64,000 nt of DNA from Streptomyces katrae (GCF_000717655.1 NZ_JNZY01000013.1:1-64000); one strand, 5' to 3'. Shown: positions 25,910-35,476, numbered from the stretch's first letter. Notes: generated from the letters alone by a model not told the origin. Numbers and translations are program-made.

Positions 25910-27646
25910 GTGGATGCGCAAAGCCGTGGGCGGGCGAACGAGATCGACCCCGCAGACCAGTGGGTGCTCAATCCCCGCACAGGCAACTACGAACTGCAAC
26001 TGGACCGCTCCGCTGCGCAGCAGCAGCCGTCGGTCGCAGCGCCCCGCAGATCGTCCTCCGCCCGCCCCGGAGCGCCGGCAGCCCCCAAGGCCCCCTCCCC
26101 GGCGGTGCCCGGCCCGCGGCGCGGCGACGGCCCGCCCGGGCGGCGCGGCGGACGTCCGCGCAAGGGCGGCGGGGGCGGCGGCCGGCGCAAGAAGGTCCTG
26201 GTCGTCACCGGCGGCACCCTGGCCTTCCTGCTGGTCGCCGGTTCGGTGGGCGCGTACCTCTACTACGACCACCTGAACAACAACCTCAACGTCACCGACG
26301 TCGGCGACGCGGGCACGGGCGGGTTCAAGAAGGACCAGCCCATCAACATCCTGGTCATCGGCACCGACAAGCGCAGCGGCGCGGGCAACCAGGGCTACGG
26401 GGACGCGGAGAGCGTCGGCCACGCCGACACCACGATCCTCTTCCACGTCGCCAAGGACCGCAGCAACGCCACCGCGCTGTCCATCCCGCGCGACCTGATC
26501 ACGAACATCCCGGCCTGCCCGACGAAGCAGCCCGACGGTTCGACGAAGACCATCCCCGGTCAGAAGGGGACGCGGTTCAACGTCAGCCTCGGCCAGGAGG
26601 GCCGGGACCCGGGCTGCACCATGCGCACGGTGAAGGAGCTCACCGGGATCACGGTCGACAACTTCATGATGGTCGACTTCAACGCGGTGAAGGTGCTGAG
26701 CACGGCGGTCGGCGGCGTTCCGGTCTGCCTCGCGAAGCCCGTGGACGACAAGGACTCCAAGCTGAAGCTGGACGCCGGCGAGCACCGGCTGCAGGGCGAG
26801 CAGGCCCTGGCCTTCGTACGGACCCGGCACTCGTTCGGGAACCACGGCGACCTCGACCGGATCAAGACCCAGCAGCAGTTCCTGGGCTCGATGATGCGCG
26901 AGATGAAGTCGAAGGAGACGCTGACCAGTCCGAAGAAGTTCTTCTCCCTCGCGGAGGCGGCCACCAAGTCGCTGACCGTCGACTCGGGCATAGGGTCCAT
27001 CGACAAACTCACCAACCTCGCCGGCGAGTTGAAGGACATCGACCTGAAGAACATCACCTTCACCACGCTCCCGGTGCTCGACAACCCTGCCGAGCCCGAG
27101 GGCAAGAAGGCGACCGTCATCGTCGACCAGCGCGTGGCCGACCCCCTGCTGAAGATGATCCAGGGCGACGTCTCGCTGACGGAGGTCGAGGAGAAGGAGC
27201 AGGCGGCGAAGGACGCGGCCGACGCGGAGGCCAAGAGCAAGGCGGACGCCCTGCTCCAGGGCAACCGCGCGCCCGCGGGCGACGTACGGGTGGACGTCTA
27301 CAACGGCGGCGGACCCGGAGGCGCCGCCTCCAGCACCCTGACCTGGCTGCAGAACAGCAAGGGCGTGAACAAGGCCAGCAACCGCGGCAATGCGCCCGCC
27401 AAGGTCGACGCGACCCAGCTGGAGTACGCGCCCAACCAGGCCGACCAGGCCCGGGCGCTGGCCGACATGATGGGCCTGCCGGCCACGGCACTGAAGATGG
27501 GCCCGGCGGACGCCGCGCCCAAGACCCCGATGAAGCTGACGCTCGGCGCGGACTTCAAGGGGGCGGGGGTCCCGCTGACGGCGCCTCAGAAGGCGCCGGA
27601 GGAGGTTCAGCGGGTCGAGGCCGACAAGGCGGTCTGCGCCAAGTAG
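25910..27646 (+). CDS. LCP family protein 2 with LytR_C domain
   Basis: A 578-residue protein. The N-terminal 80 residues are a cytoplasmic segment (DPADQWVLNPRTGNYELQLD, then basic low complexity), followed by one membrane helix (about 95-117), the LCP domain (INILVIGTDKRSGAGNQGYG, ATALSIPRDLIT, LQGEQALAFVRTRHSF, LDRIKTQQQFL) and a C-terminal LytR_C domain starting near DVRVDVYNGGGPGGAA. It probably ligates a wall polymer to peptidoglycan. GTG at 25910 has GGAGGA 11 bases upstream. The 224 bases before it hold no gene. Ends with a Cys near the C-terminus, as do LCP 1, 3 and 4. Confidence 0.9.
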   Translation: MDAQSRGRANEIDPADQWVLNPRTGNYELQLDRSAAQQQPSVAAPRRSSSARPGAPAAPKAPSPAVPGPRRGDGPPGRRGGRPRKGGGGGGRRKKVLVVTGGTLAFLLVAGSVGAYLYYDHLNNNLNVTDVGDAGTGGFKKDQPINILVIGTDKRSGAGNQGYGDAESVGHADTTILFHVAKDRSNATALSIPRDLITNIPACPTKQPDGSTKTIPGQKGTRFNVSLGQEGRDPGCTMRTVKELTGITVDNFMMVDFNAVKVLSTAVGGVPVCLAKPVDDKDSKLKLDAGEHRLQGEQALAFVRTRHSFGNHGDLDRIKTQQQFLGSMMREMKSKETLTSPKKFFSLAEAATKSLTVDSGIGSIDKLTNLAGELKDIDLKNITFTTLPVLDNPAEPEGKKATVIVDQRVADPLLKMIQGDVSLTEVEEKEQAAKDAADAEAKSKADALLQGNRAPAGDVRVDVYNGGGPGGAASSTLTWLQNSKGVNKASNRGNAPAKVDATQLEYAPNQADQARALADMMGLPATALKMGPADAAPKTPMKLTLGADFKGAGVPLTAPQKAPEEVQRVEADKAVCAK

Positions 27647-27681
27647 GCCGAGCGGGCCTGACAGGCCGAGCAGGGCAAGAA

Positions 27682-27741
27682 GGCCGGACGGCCCGGACCG
27701 GCTGTCCGGCCGGGGGCCGGCCTGTGCCGGTGGACCGGCAC
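27682..27741 (+). terminator. two hairpins between LCP genes 2 and 3
   Basis: GGCCGGAC (27682-27689) pairs with GTCCGGCC (27704-27711), and GTGCCGGT (27724-27731) pairs with ACCGGCAC (27734-27741). They could end or attenuate the LCP 2 transcript before LCP 3. Confidence 0.45.
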
Positions 27742-27774
27742 ACCACGACACGAAGTGAATCTTGAGGGGGACGT

Positions 27775-29400
27775 GTGAGGCACAGCAGTGTGCGAGGGGA
27801 GGGGGCGCCCGCCCAGTCCGACGGTGGCATATCCGGCGCCGGAGCCGGCAGCGGCGGCCCGAAGCGACGGGGCCGCCGGCGCGTGCTGCGCTGGGTGTCC
27901 TCCGTACTGTCGCTCCTCATACTCGCGACGGCGGCGGGCGGCTACCTCTACTACCGCCACCTCAACGGCAGCATCAAGACGGACGCACTGAACCTCGGCG
28001 AGACCAAGCTGGGCGGCTCCAAGCCCAACGCCTTCGGGCAGACCCCGCTGAACATCCTCCTCATCGGCTCCGACGCCCGTGACGACGCGGCCAACCAGGC
28101 CCTCGGCGGGGCCAGGGACACCTTCGACGGCCCGCCCCTCGCGGACGTGCAGATGCTGCTGCACCTGTCGGCGGACCGCAGCAACATGTCGGTCGTGTCG
28201 ATGCCGCGCGACACGATGCTGATGATGCCGAAGTGCACCGAGCCGGGCGGCAAGGTCCACCAGGCCAGCAGGGGCCTCGTCCAGACCAACGAGTCCCTCA
28301 GCCGGGGCGGGCCGGGCTGCACGGTCGCCGCCTGGCAGGAGCTCACGCACATCCCGATCGACCACTTCATGATGATCGACTTCAAGGGCGTGGTGACGAT
28401 GGCGGACGCCATCGGCGGCGTCCCGGTCTGCGTCCAGCAGAACGTGGAGTCGCGCACCAAGGACGGCAAGGGCTCCGGCCTGAAACTCCCCGTCGGGACG
28501 AACACCATCCAGGGCGAGCAGGCCCTGCAGTGGCTGCGCACCCGCTACGGCTTCGAGGACGGCACCGACCTCGGCCGTACCCACGCCCAGCACATGTACA
28601 TGAACTCGATGGCCCGCGAATTCCGCAAGAACGCCAAGCTCAGCAACCCGGTGAAGCTCAACAGCCTGGCGCAGGCGGCCATCAAGGCCATGGTCGTGGA
28701 CCCCGGCCTCAACAAGATCGACAAGCTGTACGACCTCAGCACGGAGCTCAAGAAGGTCCCCACCGGGCGGATCACCATGACCACCATGCCGTGGGTGTAC
28801 AGCACCCGCGAGGAGGGCCGGGTCGAGCCCAAGCCGGTCGAGGCCGAGGGCCTGTTCCGGATGGTGCGCGAGGACATCGCACTCGACGGCAAGGGGTCCG
28901 GTAACCCGGCCGCCGATCCGTCGGCGCCGGCCGCCTCCGGGTCCCCCGCGGCCCCGTCCCAGCCGGCCGCCGACCCGGCCGCACCCCCGGCGAAGATCCC
29001 GGTCACGGTGCGCAACGCGACCGGCGGCAAGGACGGCGCCCAGACCCGGGTCAAGGGCCGGGCCGACGACGTCGCCGCCCTCCTGGTAGGCAAGGGCTTC
29101 ACCAAGGCCTCGTCCACCACGCAGACCGCGGCCGAGGACACCACCGTGATCCGCTTCTCGAGCCCGGACCAGGCGGGTGACGCGGCGGCCGTGGCCACCG
29201 CGCTCGGCCTGCCGGCGAGCGCCCTGGAGAAGTCCGACGACGTCACCGGGATCGTCCTGTTCGTCGGCAAGGACTGGCGGACCGGCAACGCGCCGACCCC
29301 GCCGCCGCCCGCCCCGACCAAGGCGCCGGACTCGGCCCGCCCGTTCAACGGCGACGACGACAAGGAGTGCATGGCGATCCAGCCGGGCTTCACCTGGTAG
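27775..29400 (+). CDS. LCP family protein 3 with LytR_C domain
   Basis: A 541-residue LCP protein with one membrane helix (about 42-62), the LCP domain (LNILLIGSDARDDAANQ, ADVQMLLHLSADRSNMSVVSMPRD, IDHFMMIDFKGVVTMADAIGGVPVC, IQGEQALQWLRTRYGF) and a LytR_C domain near IPVTVRNATGGKDG. The usual R-x-x-x-QQ-x-F segment after the ExAL motif is divergent here (LGRTHAQHMYM), which sets it apart from its neighbours. GTG at 27775 has a strong GAGGGGGA ribosome site. Ends at a 44-base palindrome. Confidence 0.9.
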   Translation: MRHSSVRGEGAPAQSDGGISGAGAGSGGPKRRGRRRVLRWVSSVLSLLILATAAGGYLYYRHLNGSIKTDALNLGETKLGGSKPNAFGQTPLNILLIGSDARDDAANQALGGARDTFDGPPLADVQMLLHLSADRSNMSVVSMPRDTMLMMPKCTEPGGKVHQASRGLVQTNESLSRGGPGCTVAAWQELTHIPIDHFMMIDFKGVVTMADAIGGVPVCVQQNVESRTKDGKGSGLKLPVGTNTIQGEQALQWLRTRYGFEDGTDLGRTHAQHMYMNSMAREFRKNAKLSNPVKLNSLAQAAIKAMVVDPGLNKIDKLYDLSTELKKVPTGRITMTTMPWVYSTREEGRVEPKPVEAEGLFRMVREDIALDGKGSGNPAADPSAPAASGSPAAPSQPAADPAAPPAKIPVTVRNATGGKDGAQTRVKGRADDVAALLVGKGFTKASSTTQTAAEDTTVIRFSSPDQAGDAAAVATALGLPASALEKSDDVTGIVLFVGKDWRTGNAPTPPPPAPTKAPDSARPFNGDDDKECMAIQPGFTW

Positions 29401-29413
29401 CGCCTGCACGGGA

Positions 29414-29457
29414 AAGGGGCCCGGGGTGCTGTCGGCCGACAGCACCCCGGGCCCCTT
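29414..29457. terminator. bidirectional terminator, perfect 44-base palindrome
   Basis: A perfect palindrome with 22-base arms, outer sequence AAGGGGCCCGGGG and centre GTCGGCCGAC, located between the convergent ends of LCP 3 and a glycosyltransferase. It should act in both directions. Confidence 0.85.
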
Positions 29458-29479
29458 CACATGGAGGTGCGCGGCCTGC

Positions 29480-30508
29480 TCAGACCTCGCTGGCGAAGTC
29501 GCGGCGCACCGCCGGGCGGCGGCTCGCGATGACCTTGGCCGCGAGCGAGCGCGGGCTGGTCAGGAAGCCGAAGCCCCAGGACATGTGCATGGTGGCCATG
29601 GCCACCGGGATCTGCGCCCGCGCCTTCAGGGACAGGCCCTTGCCGGCCGGGATCGAGCCGACGGTGATCGCCGCGAGGTAGCCCGCCGGGACCACGAAGC
29701 CCCACGGGCTGACGACCGCACCGGCCAGCACGCCGGCCGCGATCGCGCACAGGGCGGTCGGCGAGGCGAGGTAGCGCAGGTTGATCGAGCCCGAGTGGTA
29801 GCGGGCCACCACGTGCCGCCAGCGCCCGTAGTCCTTGTACTGCTTGGCGAGCGCCCGTACGGACGGCCGCGGGCGGTACTGGACCTTCAGCTCGGGCGAG
29901 AACCAGATGAGCCCGCCGGCCTCGCGGATGCGGAAGTTCAGCTCCCAGTCCTGGGCGCGGATGAACTCCTCGTTGTACCCGCCTGCCAGCTCCAGCGCCT
30001 CGCGGCGGAAGACGCCCAGGTAGACGGTGTCGGCCGGGCCGGCCTTGCCCCCGGTGTGGAAGGCCGCGTTGCCGACGCCGATCTTCGAGGTCATCGCGGC
30101 GGCGACGGCGTCCTCCCAGGCGTTCTCGCCCTCGGCGTGCATGATGCCGCCGACGTTCTGCGCACCGGTCTCCTCCAGGAGGCGGACCGCGGTGGCGATG
30201 TAGTTCGGCGAGAGCATGCCGTGGCCGTCGACGCGCACCACGACGGGATGGCGCGAGGCCTTGATGGCGGCGTTGAGGGCGGCCGGGGTGCGGCCGGAGG
30301 GGTTCGGAACGGTGACGACGCGGGGGTCCTCGCGTACGAGCTCGGCGGCGATCTCGTCGGTGCGGTCCTTGGACGGCCCCAGCGCGATCACCACCTCCAT
30401 CTCACCGGCGTACTCCTGTCCGAGGATGTGGCGGACGGAGTCACGCAGATGGCGCTCCTCGTTGAGCACCGGCATGATCACCGAGACTGCGGGCTGCTGG
30501 GCGGGCAT
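29480..30508 (-). CDS. glycosyltransferase family 2 protein with C-terminal membrane segments
   Basis: A 342-residue protein. Residues about 5-230 are a GT2 domain: VSVIMPVLNEERHL, the acidic motif in VVVRVDGHGML, and the acceptor motif region IRAQDWELNFRIREAGG. Two or three hydrophobic segments follow (LCAIAAGVLAGAVVSP, VPAGYLAAITVGSI), so it is probably membrane-associated. It resembles succinoglycan-type glycosyltransferases that build polymers on lipid carriers. The ATG at 30508 has GAAGGA 5 bases upstream; the TTG at 30520 does not. It lies inside the LCP cluster on the opposite strand. Confidence 0.88.
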   Translation of the reverse strand: MPAQQPAVSVIMPVLNEERHLRDSVRHILGQEYAGEMEVVIALGPSKDRTDEIAAELVREDPRVVTVPNPSGRTPAALNAAIKASRHPVVVRVDGHGMLSPNYIATAVRLLEETGAQNVGGIMHAEGENAWEDAVAAAMTSKIGVGNAAFHTGGKAGPADTVYLGVFRREALELAGGYNEEFIRAQDWELNFRIREAGGLIWFSPELKVQYRPRPSVRALAKQYKDYGRWRHVVARYHSGSINLRYLASPTALCAIAAGVLAGAVVSPWGFVVPAGYLAAITVGSIPAGKGLSLKARAQIPVAMATMHMSWGFGFLTSPRSLAAKVIASRRPAVRRDFASEV

Positions 30509-30683
30509 GTGGTCCTTCAAGGTCGGGTATCGGTGTCACGTTACCGCGTACGGGGGAAACGGGTGCGCGCCGCATGATCGGTAGGGACAGAGGCTGATCG
30601 TATGGGCCTACTGTTCTGACGATCTGCCCGCTGTGTCTGGTTCGTTCCTGTCGGCCCCTGCTGCCCCCGCGGAGGTGTCCCCC

Positions 30684-32237
30684 GTGCCCCAGCCACACCG
30701 CCCCACCCGACCCGCCCGGCCCCCGCAGCCGCAGCGCGCGCGGCGGGGCGGTGGTCCGGCCCGGCGCCGGGGGGACCGGCCGCGGTGGGGGGTACGGCTG
30801 GCGGCCGGGCTTGCCGTGGCGGTGCTGGGCTCCGGGGCGATCGGGCACGCGGTGATGACCGGCCTGGACACCGGGATCGAGCGGGTGGACCCGTTCAAGG
30901 ACATGAAGAACCGGCCGCAGGCCGGGCACGGCCTGAACTTCCTGCTGGTCGGCACCGACGGCCGGGACAAGATCACCCGGCAGGACAGGCGCGAGTACCG
31001 CCTCGGCGGCGCCCCCTGCCACTGCACCGACACCGTGATGCTCGTGCACCTCTCCGCGAACCGGCAGCGGGCCAGCGTCGTCAGCCTGCCCCGCGACAGC
31101 TACGCCGAGCTGCCCGCGCACCGGGACGAGTCCAGCGGGAAGCAGCACGGGCCGCACGCCGTGAAGCTCAACGCGGCGTACGCGGAGGGCGGGCCCCAGC
31201 TGACCGTGCGGACGGTCGAGAACCTGACCCGGGTGAAGATCGACCACTACCTGGAGGTCGACTTCAGCAGCTTCATGAAGACCGTCGACGCGATGGGCGG
31301 CGTGGAGATCTGCACCGCCAAGGCCCTGCACGACAAGAACACCGGCCTGGACCTGCTGCCCGGCACCCACCGGCTCAGCGGCGGACAGGCCCTGCAGTAC
31401 GTGCGCTCGCGCCACGTGGACGGGGCCGCCGACCTCGGCCGCATGCAGCGCCAGCAGCGGTTCGTCGCCGCCCTGGTCAAGCAGGCGACCGGCGGCGGAG
31501 TACTGCTGAACCCGGTGAAGTTCAAGGAGGTCAGCTCCACGCTGCTGGGGTCGGTCCGGGCCGACCGGGGCTTCGGATCGGAGCAGATGCTGGCCCTGGG
31601 CCAGGCCCTGCGCGATTTCACCCCGGCCTCCTCGGAGTTCGCCTCGGTGCCGATCGGGAACCCCTCGTACCCCGTCAAGGGCATCGGCTCGACGGTGAAA
31701 TGGGACGAGCCGAAGGCCGCGGAGCTCTTCGAGGCGCTGCGCCAGGACCGGCCGCTGGCCGCCCCCGCCGCACCGGGACCGGTGCCTGGGCAGGTCCAGG
31801 CCCAGGCCCAGGCACAGGGGCAGGCACAGGGGCGGTCCGGGCGCCGGGCACAGCGGCAGCCGGCGGTGCCGGTGGACGTGCCGCCGCAGCAGATCCGGGT
31901 CCAGGTGGAGAACGGGACCCGGATCGACGGGCTGGGCGGGCGGGTGGACTCCGCACTGCGCGCCACCGGCTTCGACACCACCCGGGCCCCGGTGGGCGGC
32001 GCGAGCCGCAACGTCAAGCGCACGGTGATCGCGTACGACCCGCGCTGGGACCGCTCGGCCCGTACGGTCTCGACCGCGCTGCCGGGCAGTGAACTGCGGG
32101 CGGTGGCGGGCCAGGGCCGGACGGTCCTGGTGATCGCCGGAGCGGACTACCGGAAGGTGGTGCCCGTCCGCCCGGAGGACCCCTACCAGGGCCGGTTCGG
32201 GGTGGTCACGGGAGACCAGGTGGTCTGCGGGAAGTAA
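30684..32237 (+). CDS. LCP family protein 4 with LytR_C domain
   Basis: A 517-residue LCP protein with a basic Pro-rich cytoplasmic segment, one membrane helix (about 34-54), an LCP domain (GLNFLLVGTDGRDKITR, TDTVMLVHLSANRQRASVVSLPRD, LSGGQALQYVRSRHVDGAADLGRMQRQQRF), a Gln/Ala-rich linker of QA repeats, and a LytR_C domain (IRVQVENGTRIDGLGGRVDSAL). GTG at 30684 is chosen because GGAGG lies 8 bases before it; the in-frame GTG at 30633 would lengthen the product by 17 residues. It ends 18 bases from the convergent thioesterase gene. Confidence 0.88.
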   Translation: MPQPHRPTRPARPPQPQRARRGGGPARRRGDRPRWGVRLAAGLAVAVLGSGAIGHAVMTGLDTGIERVDPFKDMKNRPQAGHGLNFLLVGTDGRDKITRQDRREYRLGGAPCHCTDTVMLVHLSANRQRASVVSLPRDSYAELPAHRDESSGKQHGPHAVKLNAAYAEGGPQLTVRTVENLTRVKIDHYLEVDFSSFMKTVDAMGGVEICTAKALHDKNTGLDLLPGTHRLSGGQALQYVRSRHVDGAADLGRMQRQQRFVAALVKQATGGGVLLNPVKFKEVSSTLLGSVRADRGFGSEQMLALGQALRDFTPASSEFASVPIGNPSYPVKGIGSTVKWDEPKAAELFEALRQDRPLAAPAAPGPVPGQVQAQAQAQGQAQGRSGRRAQRQPAVPVDVPPQQIRVQVENGTRIDGLGGRVDSALRATGFDTTRAPVGGASRNVKRTVIAYDPRWDRSARTVSTALPGSELRAVAGQGRTVLVIAGADYRKVVPVRPEDPYQGRFGVVTGDQVVCGK

Positions 32238-32255
32238 CGGCGGCTGGGCGGCGGC

Positions 32256-32807
32256 TCAGTCGGTGTCGAAGCCCTGGGCCGCGCGCTCCTCGCGCAGCGC
32301 CATGATCGCCCGGCGGCGGGCGAGCCGGTGTGTGCGGCGGATCTGGGCCTCCTGGTTGCGGCGCCGGTCCTGGTCGGTCTCGGGGAGCACCGGCGGGACC
32401 GTACGGGGCTTGCCCTCGGCGTCCACGGCGGTGAAGACGAGGTAGGCGCTGCCGACCTGGGTGGCGGGGGTCGACTCGTTCCACCGCTCGGCCAGGACCC
32501 GTACGCCGATCTCCATGGAGGAGCGGCCGGTCCAGTTGCACTGGGCCTTCACGTGGACCAGGTCGCCGACGCGGACCGGTGCGAGGAAGGCCATCTCGTC
32601 CATGGACGCGGTGACGGCGGGCCCGCCGGAGTGGCGCCCGGCGACGGCGCCGGCCGCGTCGTCCACCAGCTTCATGATCACACCGCCGTGCACCGTGCCG
32701 AGGAGGTTGGTGTCATTGGCCGTCATGATGTGGCTGAGGGTGGTCCGCGAGGCCGAGATCGGCTTGCCCTGCAGGTCGCCAGCCGTGGCGCCCGGTATCT
32801 CTGTCAT
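32256..32807 (-). CDS. acyl-CoA thioesterase, hotdog fold
   Basis: A 183-residue hot-dog thioesterase of the YciA/BFIT-like type that hydrolyses acyl-CoA. Key phrase: NLLGTVHGGVIMKLVDDAAGAVAGRHSGG with the active-site Asp, and MAFLAPVRVGDLVHVKAQ for the second strand. The C-terminal 50 residues are a basic helical extension. TAAGGT at 32819-32814 lies 6 bases before the ATG and suggests a leaderless message. Its link to the envelope genes around it is not clear. Confidence 0.88.
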   Translation of the reverse strand: MTEIPGATAGDLQGKPISASRTTLSHIMTANDTNLLGTVHGGVIMKLVDDAAGAVAGRHSGGPAVTASMDEMAFLAPVRVGDLVHVKAQCNWTGRSSMEIGVRVLAERWNESTPATQVGSAYLVFTAVDAEGKPRTVPPVLPETDQDRRRNQEAQIRRTHRLARRRAIMALREERAAQGFDTD

Positions 32808-32913
32808 GCGCCCACCTTAAAGCCGACGCGCAGGCATCAGCTCTGCAACAGCAACGGAACGAAGCTCCGCCCGGACTGTCGGGCACCCCGTCCGGCCAGG
32901 CATCCTAGGCGGC

Positions 32914-34266
32914 ATGAGTGAGTGGCCCCAGGGGCGCAACGACAGCGGCGACGACCGGTACGGACGCGGCAGCGCACAGGCGCAGCCGGAGGGTGCCCGG
33001 CGGATGCCGCATGTCCAGCGCCGGCAGCAGCGGCCGGTGCCGCAGCAGCAACCGCAGCGACCGGCGCATCCGCCGGCCCGGCCGGGGCAGCCGCCCGCGT
33101 ACGGGGTACCCCCGCAGCAGGCCCCGGGCCACGACACGTACGGCGGCTACGACAGCGGCTACAACACGGGCCAGGTCTACGGGCGCCCGCAGACCAGCCC
33201 GGCGGGTCCGGAGGGCCCGGGTGCGCCGAGCGGGCCCGGCGGCCCCGGGGGTCCCGGCGGGCCGGGCCGCAGGCCGGCCGGACCGGCTCCGGACTGGCGC
33301 AAGCGGATCAAGATCGGCTCCATCGTGCTGGTCACGGCGCTGCTCGCGACCACGATCGGCACGTACTTCTGGGCCGACTCCAAGGTGCGCCGTGAGGTCG
33401 ACCTCTCCAAGGTCATCGAGCGCCCGAAGGAGGGCGACTGCACGACGTACCTGATCGTGGGCTCCGACAGCCGCGAGGGTCTGTCCGACGAGGACAAGAA
33501 GAAGCTCCACACGGGCTCGGCCGAGGGCAAGCGCACCGACTCGATGATGATCCTGGCGGCCTGCTCCAGCGGGAACACCATGATCTCGCTGCCCCGCGAC
33601 TCCGACGTGGAGATCCCCTCCTTCGTCGGCTCCCAGTCGGGCAAGAAGTTCCCGGCGCAGGGCCGGCACACCAAGCTCAACGCGGCGTACGCGGAGGACG
33701 GCCCGGAGCTGCTGGTGCGCACCGTCGAGCACAACACGGGGCTGCGCATCGACCACTACGCGGAGATCGGCTTCGCCGGTTTCGCGAACATCGTGGACGC
33801 GCTCGGCGGTGTCGACATGAACATCGAGAAGGGCTTCAAGGACGAGAAGTCGGGCGCCGACTTCAAGGCCGGCGAGCAGACGCTCAACGGCGAGCAGGCC
33901 CTCGCCTTCGTCCGGACCCGGTACGCGTTCGCCGAGTCGGACCTGGCGCGTACGAAGAACCAGCAGAAGTTCCTGGCGACGCTGGCCAACCAGGCGGCCA
34001 CGCCGGGCACGATCCTCAACCCGTTCAAGCTCTACCCGGTGCTGGGCGCGGGCCTGGACACGCTGATCGTGGACAAGGACATGTCGCTGTGGGACATGGC
34101 CGACATGTTCTTCGCGATGAAGGGCATCAGCGGCGGCGAGGGCGTGTCGATGAACATGCCGATCGCGGGCGAGCGCGGCGGCAACCTGCTCTGGGACAAG
34201 GCGAAGGTGCAGCAGCTCGTCAAGCAGATCCAGAACGACGAGAAGGTCACCGTCACCGCCAACTAG
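32914..34266 (+). CDS. LCP family protein 5
   Basis: A 450-residue LCP protein without a LytR_C domain. A cytoplasmic Gln/Pro/Gly/Tyr-rich segment of about 130 residues precedes a membrane helix (about 134-152) and the LCP domain: TTYLIVGSDSREGL, TDSMMILAACSSGNTMISLPRDSDVEIP, IDHYAEIGFAGFANIVDALGGVDMNI, and LNGEQALAFVRTRYAFAESDLARTKNQQKFL. It probably transfers a wall polymer to peptidoglycan. CATCCT 7 bases before the ATG may be a -10 box of a leaderless transcript. A strong terminator follows. Confidence 0.9.
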   Translation: MSEWPQGRNDSGDDRYGRGSAQAQPEGARRMPHVQRRQQRPVPQQQPQRPAHPPARPGQPPAYGVPPQQAPGHDTYGGYDSGYNTGQVYGRPQTSPAGPEGPGAPSGPGGPGGPGGPGRRPAGPAPDWRKRIKIGSIVLVTALLATTIGTYFWADSKVRREVDLSKVIERPKEGDCTTYLIVGSDSREGLSDEDKKKLHTGSAEGKRTDSMMILAACSSGNTMISLPRDSDVEIPSFVGSQSGKKFPAQGRHTKLNAAYAEDGPELLVRTVEHNTGLRIDHYAEIGFAGFANIVDALGGVDMNIEKGFKDEKSGADFKAGEQTLNGEQALAFVRTRYAFAESDLARTKNQQKFLATLANQAATPGTILNPFKLYPVLGAGLDTLIVDKDMSLWDMADMFFAMKGISGGEGVSMNMPIAGERGGNLLWDKAKVQQLVKQIQNDEKVTVTAN

Positions 34267-34270
34267 CCGG

Positions 34271-34314
34271 ACATGACGATGCCGCCGACCGAAAGGCCGG
34301 CGGCATCGTCATGT
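34271..34314. terminator. bidirectional terminator after LCP gene 5
   Basis: A perfect 17-base stem (ACATGACGATGCCGCCG with CGGCGGCATCGTCATGT) and a 10-base loop between the convergent ends of LCP 5 and the nucleotidyltransferase gene. Confidence 0.85.
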
Positions 34315-34323
34315 CATGCGTTC

Positions 34324-35403
34324 TCAGCGGTCGGAGGAGAAGCGGACGGCGGCGGAGGGCAGTTCGGCCCCGCACCACACCCGCGCGCCCGCGCGCAGTT
34401 CGTTGTCGGATCCGACGACGGACCCGTCCCCGAGGACCGCGCCGTCCAGGACGGTGCGCGTGCCCACCGAGGCGCCCACGCCGATCAGGCTGGCGCGCAC
34501 CTGGGTGTCCGGGCCGATGACCGCGCCGTCGAGCACGATGGAGCCGTCGACGACCGCGCCCGCGGCGATACGGGCTCCGGCGCCCACTACGGTGCCTCCG
34601 GACAGCTTGGCTCCGGCCGCCACCTCGGCACCCGGGAGCACCAGGGACTCGCCGCGCGGGCCCGGGACGGCCGGGGAGGGGACGACTCCGCGTACGAGGT
34701 CGGCCGAGGCCTGGACGAAGGACTCGGGCTTGCCGAGGTCCAGCCAGTACGTGTTCTCGGTGACCCCGTGCAGCTTCGCGCCGGAGGCGAGCAGCCCGGG
34801 GAACGTCTCCCGCTCGACGGAGACGGGGCGCCCCTGCGGAATCGAGTCGATGACACTGCGCCGGAACACGTAGCAGCCGGCGTTGATCTGGTCGGTGATG
34901 ATCTCCTCGGGGGTCTGCGGCTTCTCGGTGAAGGCCAGCACCCGCCCCTCGGGATCGGTGGGGACCAGGCCGAAGGCCCGCGGGTCGTCCACCCGCACCA
35001 GGTGCAGGGAGACGTCGGCGGCGGCCGCCCGGTGCGAGTCGACGAGCCCGGCGATGTCCAGGCCCGTGAGGATGTCGCCGTTGAAGACGAGTACGGAGGA
35101 GTCCGGTCCGCCGGTCAGCCGCTGCGCGGCGTTGCGGATGGCTCCGCCGGTGCCGAGCGGCTCGTCCTCGACGACGTACTCGAGCGAGACGCCGAAGGCG
35201 GAGCCGTCACCGAAGTACGGCTCGAAGACCTCGGCGAGGTAGCAGGTGGCCATCACGATGTGCGTGACACCTGCGGCGGCGGCCCTGGCTATCTGGTGGG
35301 CGAGGAACGGGACCCCGGCCGCGCGCACCATGGGCTTGGGGGTGTTGACCGTGACGGGGCGCAGACGCGTCCCCTGCCCCCCGACCAGCAGGATGGCTTC
35401 CAA
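34324..35403 (-). CDS. mannose-1-phosphate guanylyltransferase-like nucleotidyltransferase
   Basis: A 359-residue NDP-sugar synthase. The N-terminal domain has the signature GGQGTRLRPVTVNTPKPMV and the metal/sugar phrases VFNGDILTG and AFTEKP; the C-terminal 100 residues are a left-handed beta-helix of hexapeptide repeats (GGTVVGAGARIAAGAVVDGSIVLDG). It makes an activated sugar, most likely GDP-mannose given manA and manB nearby, though glucose-1-phosphate as substrate cannot be excluded. The lone gene sits between the LCP cluster and the RHS locus. Confidence 0.85.
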   Translation of the reverse strand: MEAILLVGGQGTRLRPVTVNTPKPMVRAAGVPFLAHQIARAAAAGVTHIVMATCYLAEVFEPYFGDGSAFGVSLEYVVEDEPLGTGGAIRNAAQRLTGGPDSSVLVFNGDILTGLDIAGLVDSHRAAAADVSLHLVRVDDPRAFGLVPTDPEGRVLAFTEKPQTPEEIITDQINAGCYVFRRSVIDSIPQGRPVSVERETFPGLLASGAKLHGVTENTYWLDLGKPESFVQASADLVRGVVPSPAVPGPRGESLVLPGAEVAAGAKLSGGTVVGAGARIAAGAVVDGSIVLDGAVIGPDTQVRASLIGVGASVGTRTVLDGAVLGDGSVVGSDNELRAGARVWCGAELPSAAVRFSSDR

Positions 35404-35476
35404 AATTGTTTCTCCCCACCCGGTTCGGGAGTCCGAAGGTCTCCAAAGTTAGCCCATCCGGGAGGCGGCACAGGCC

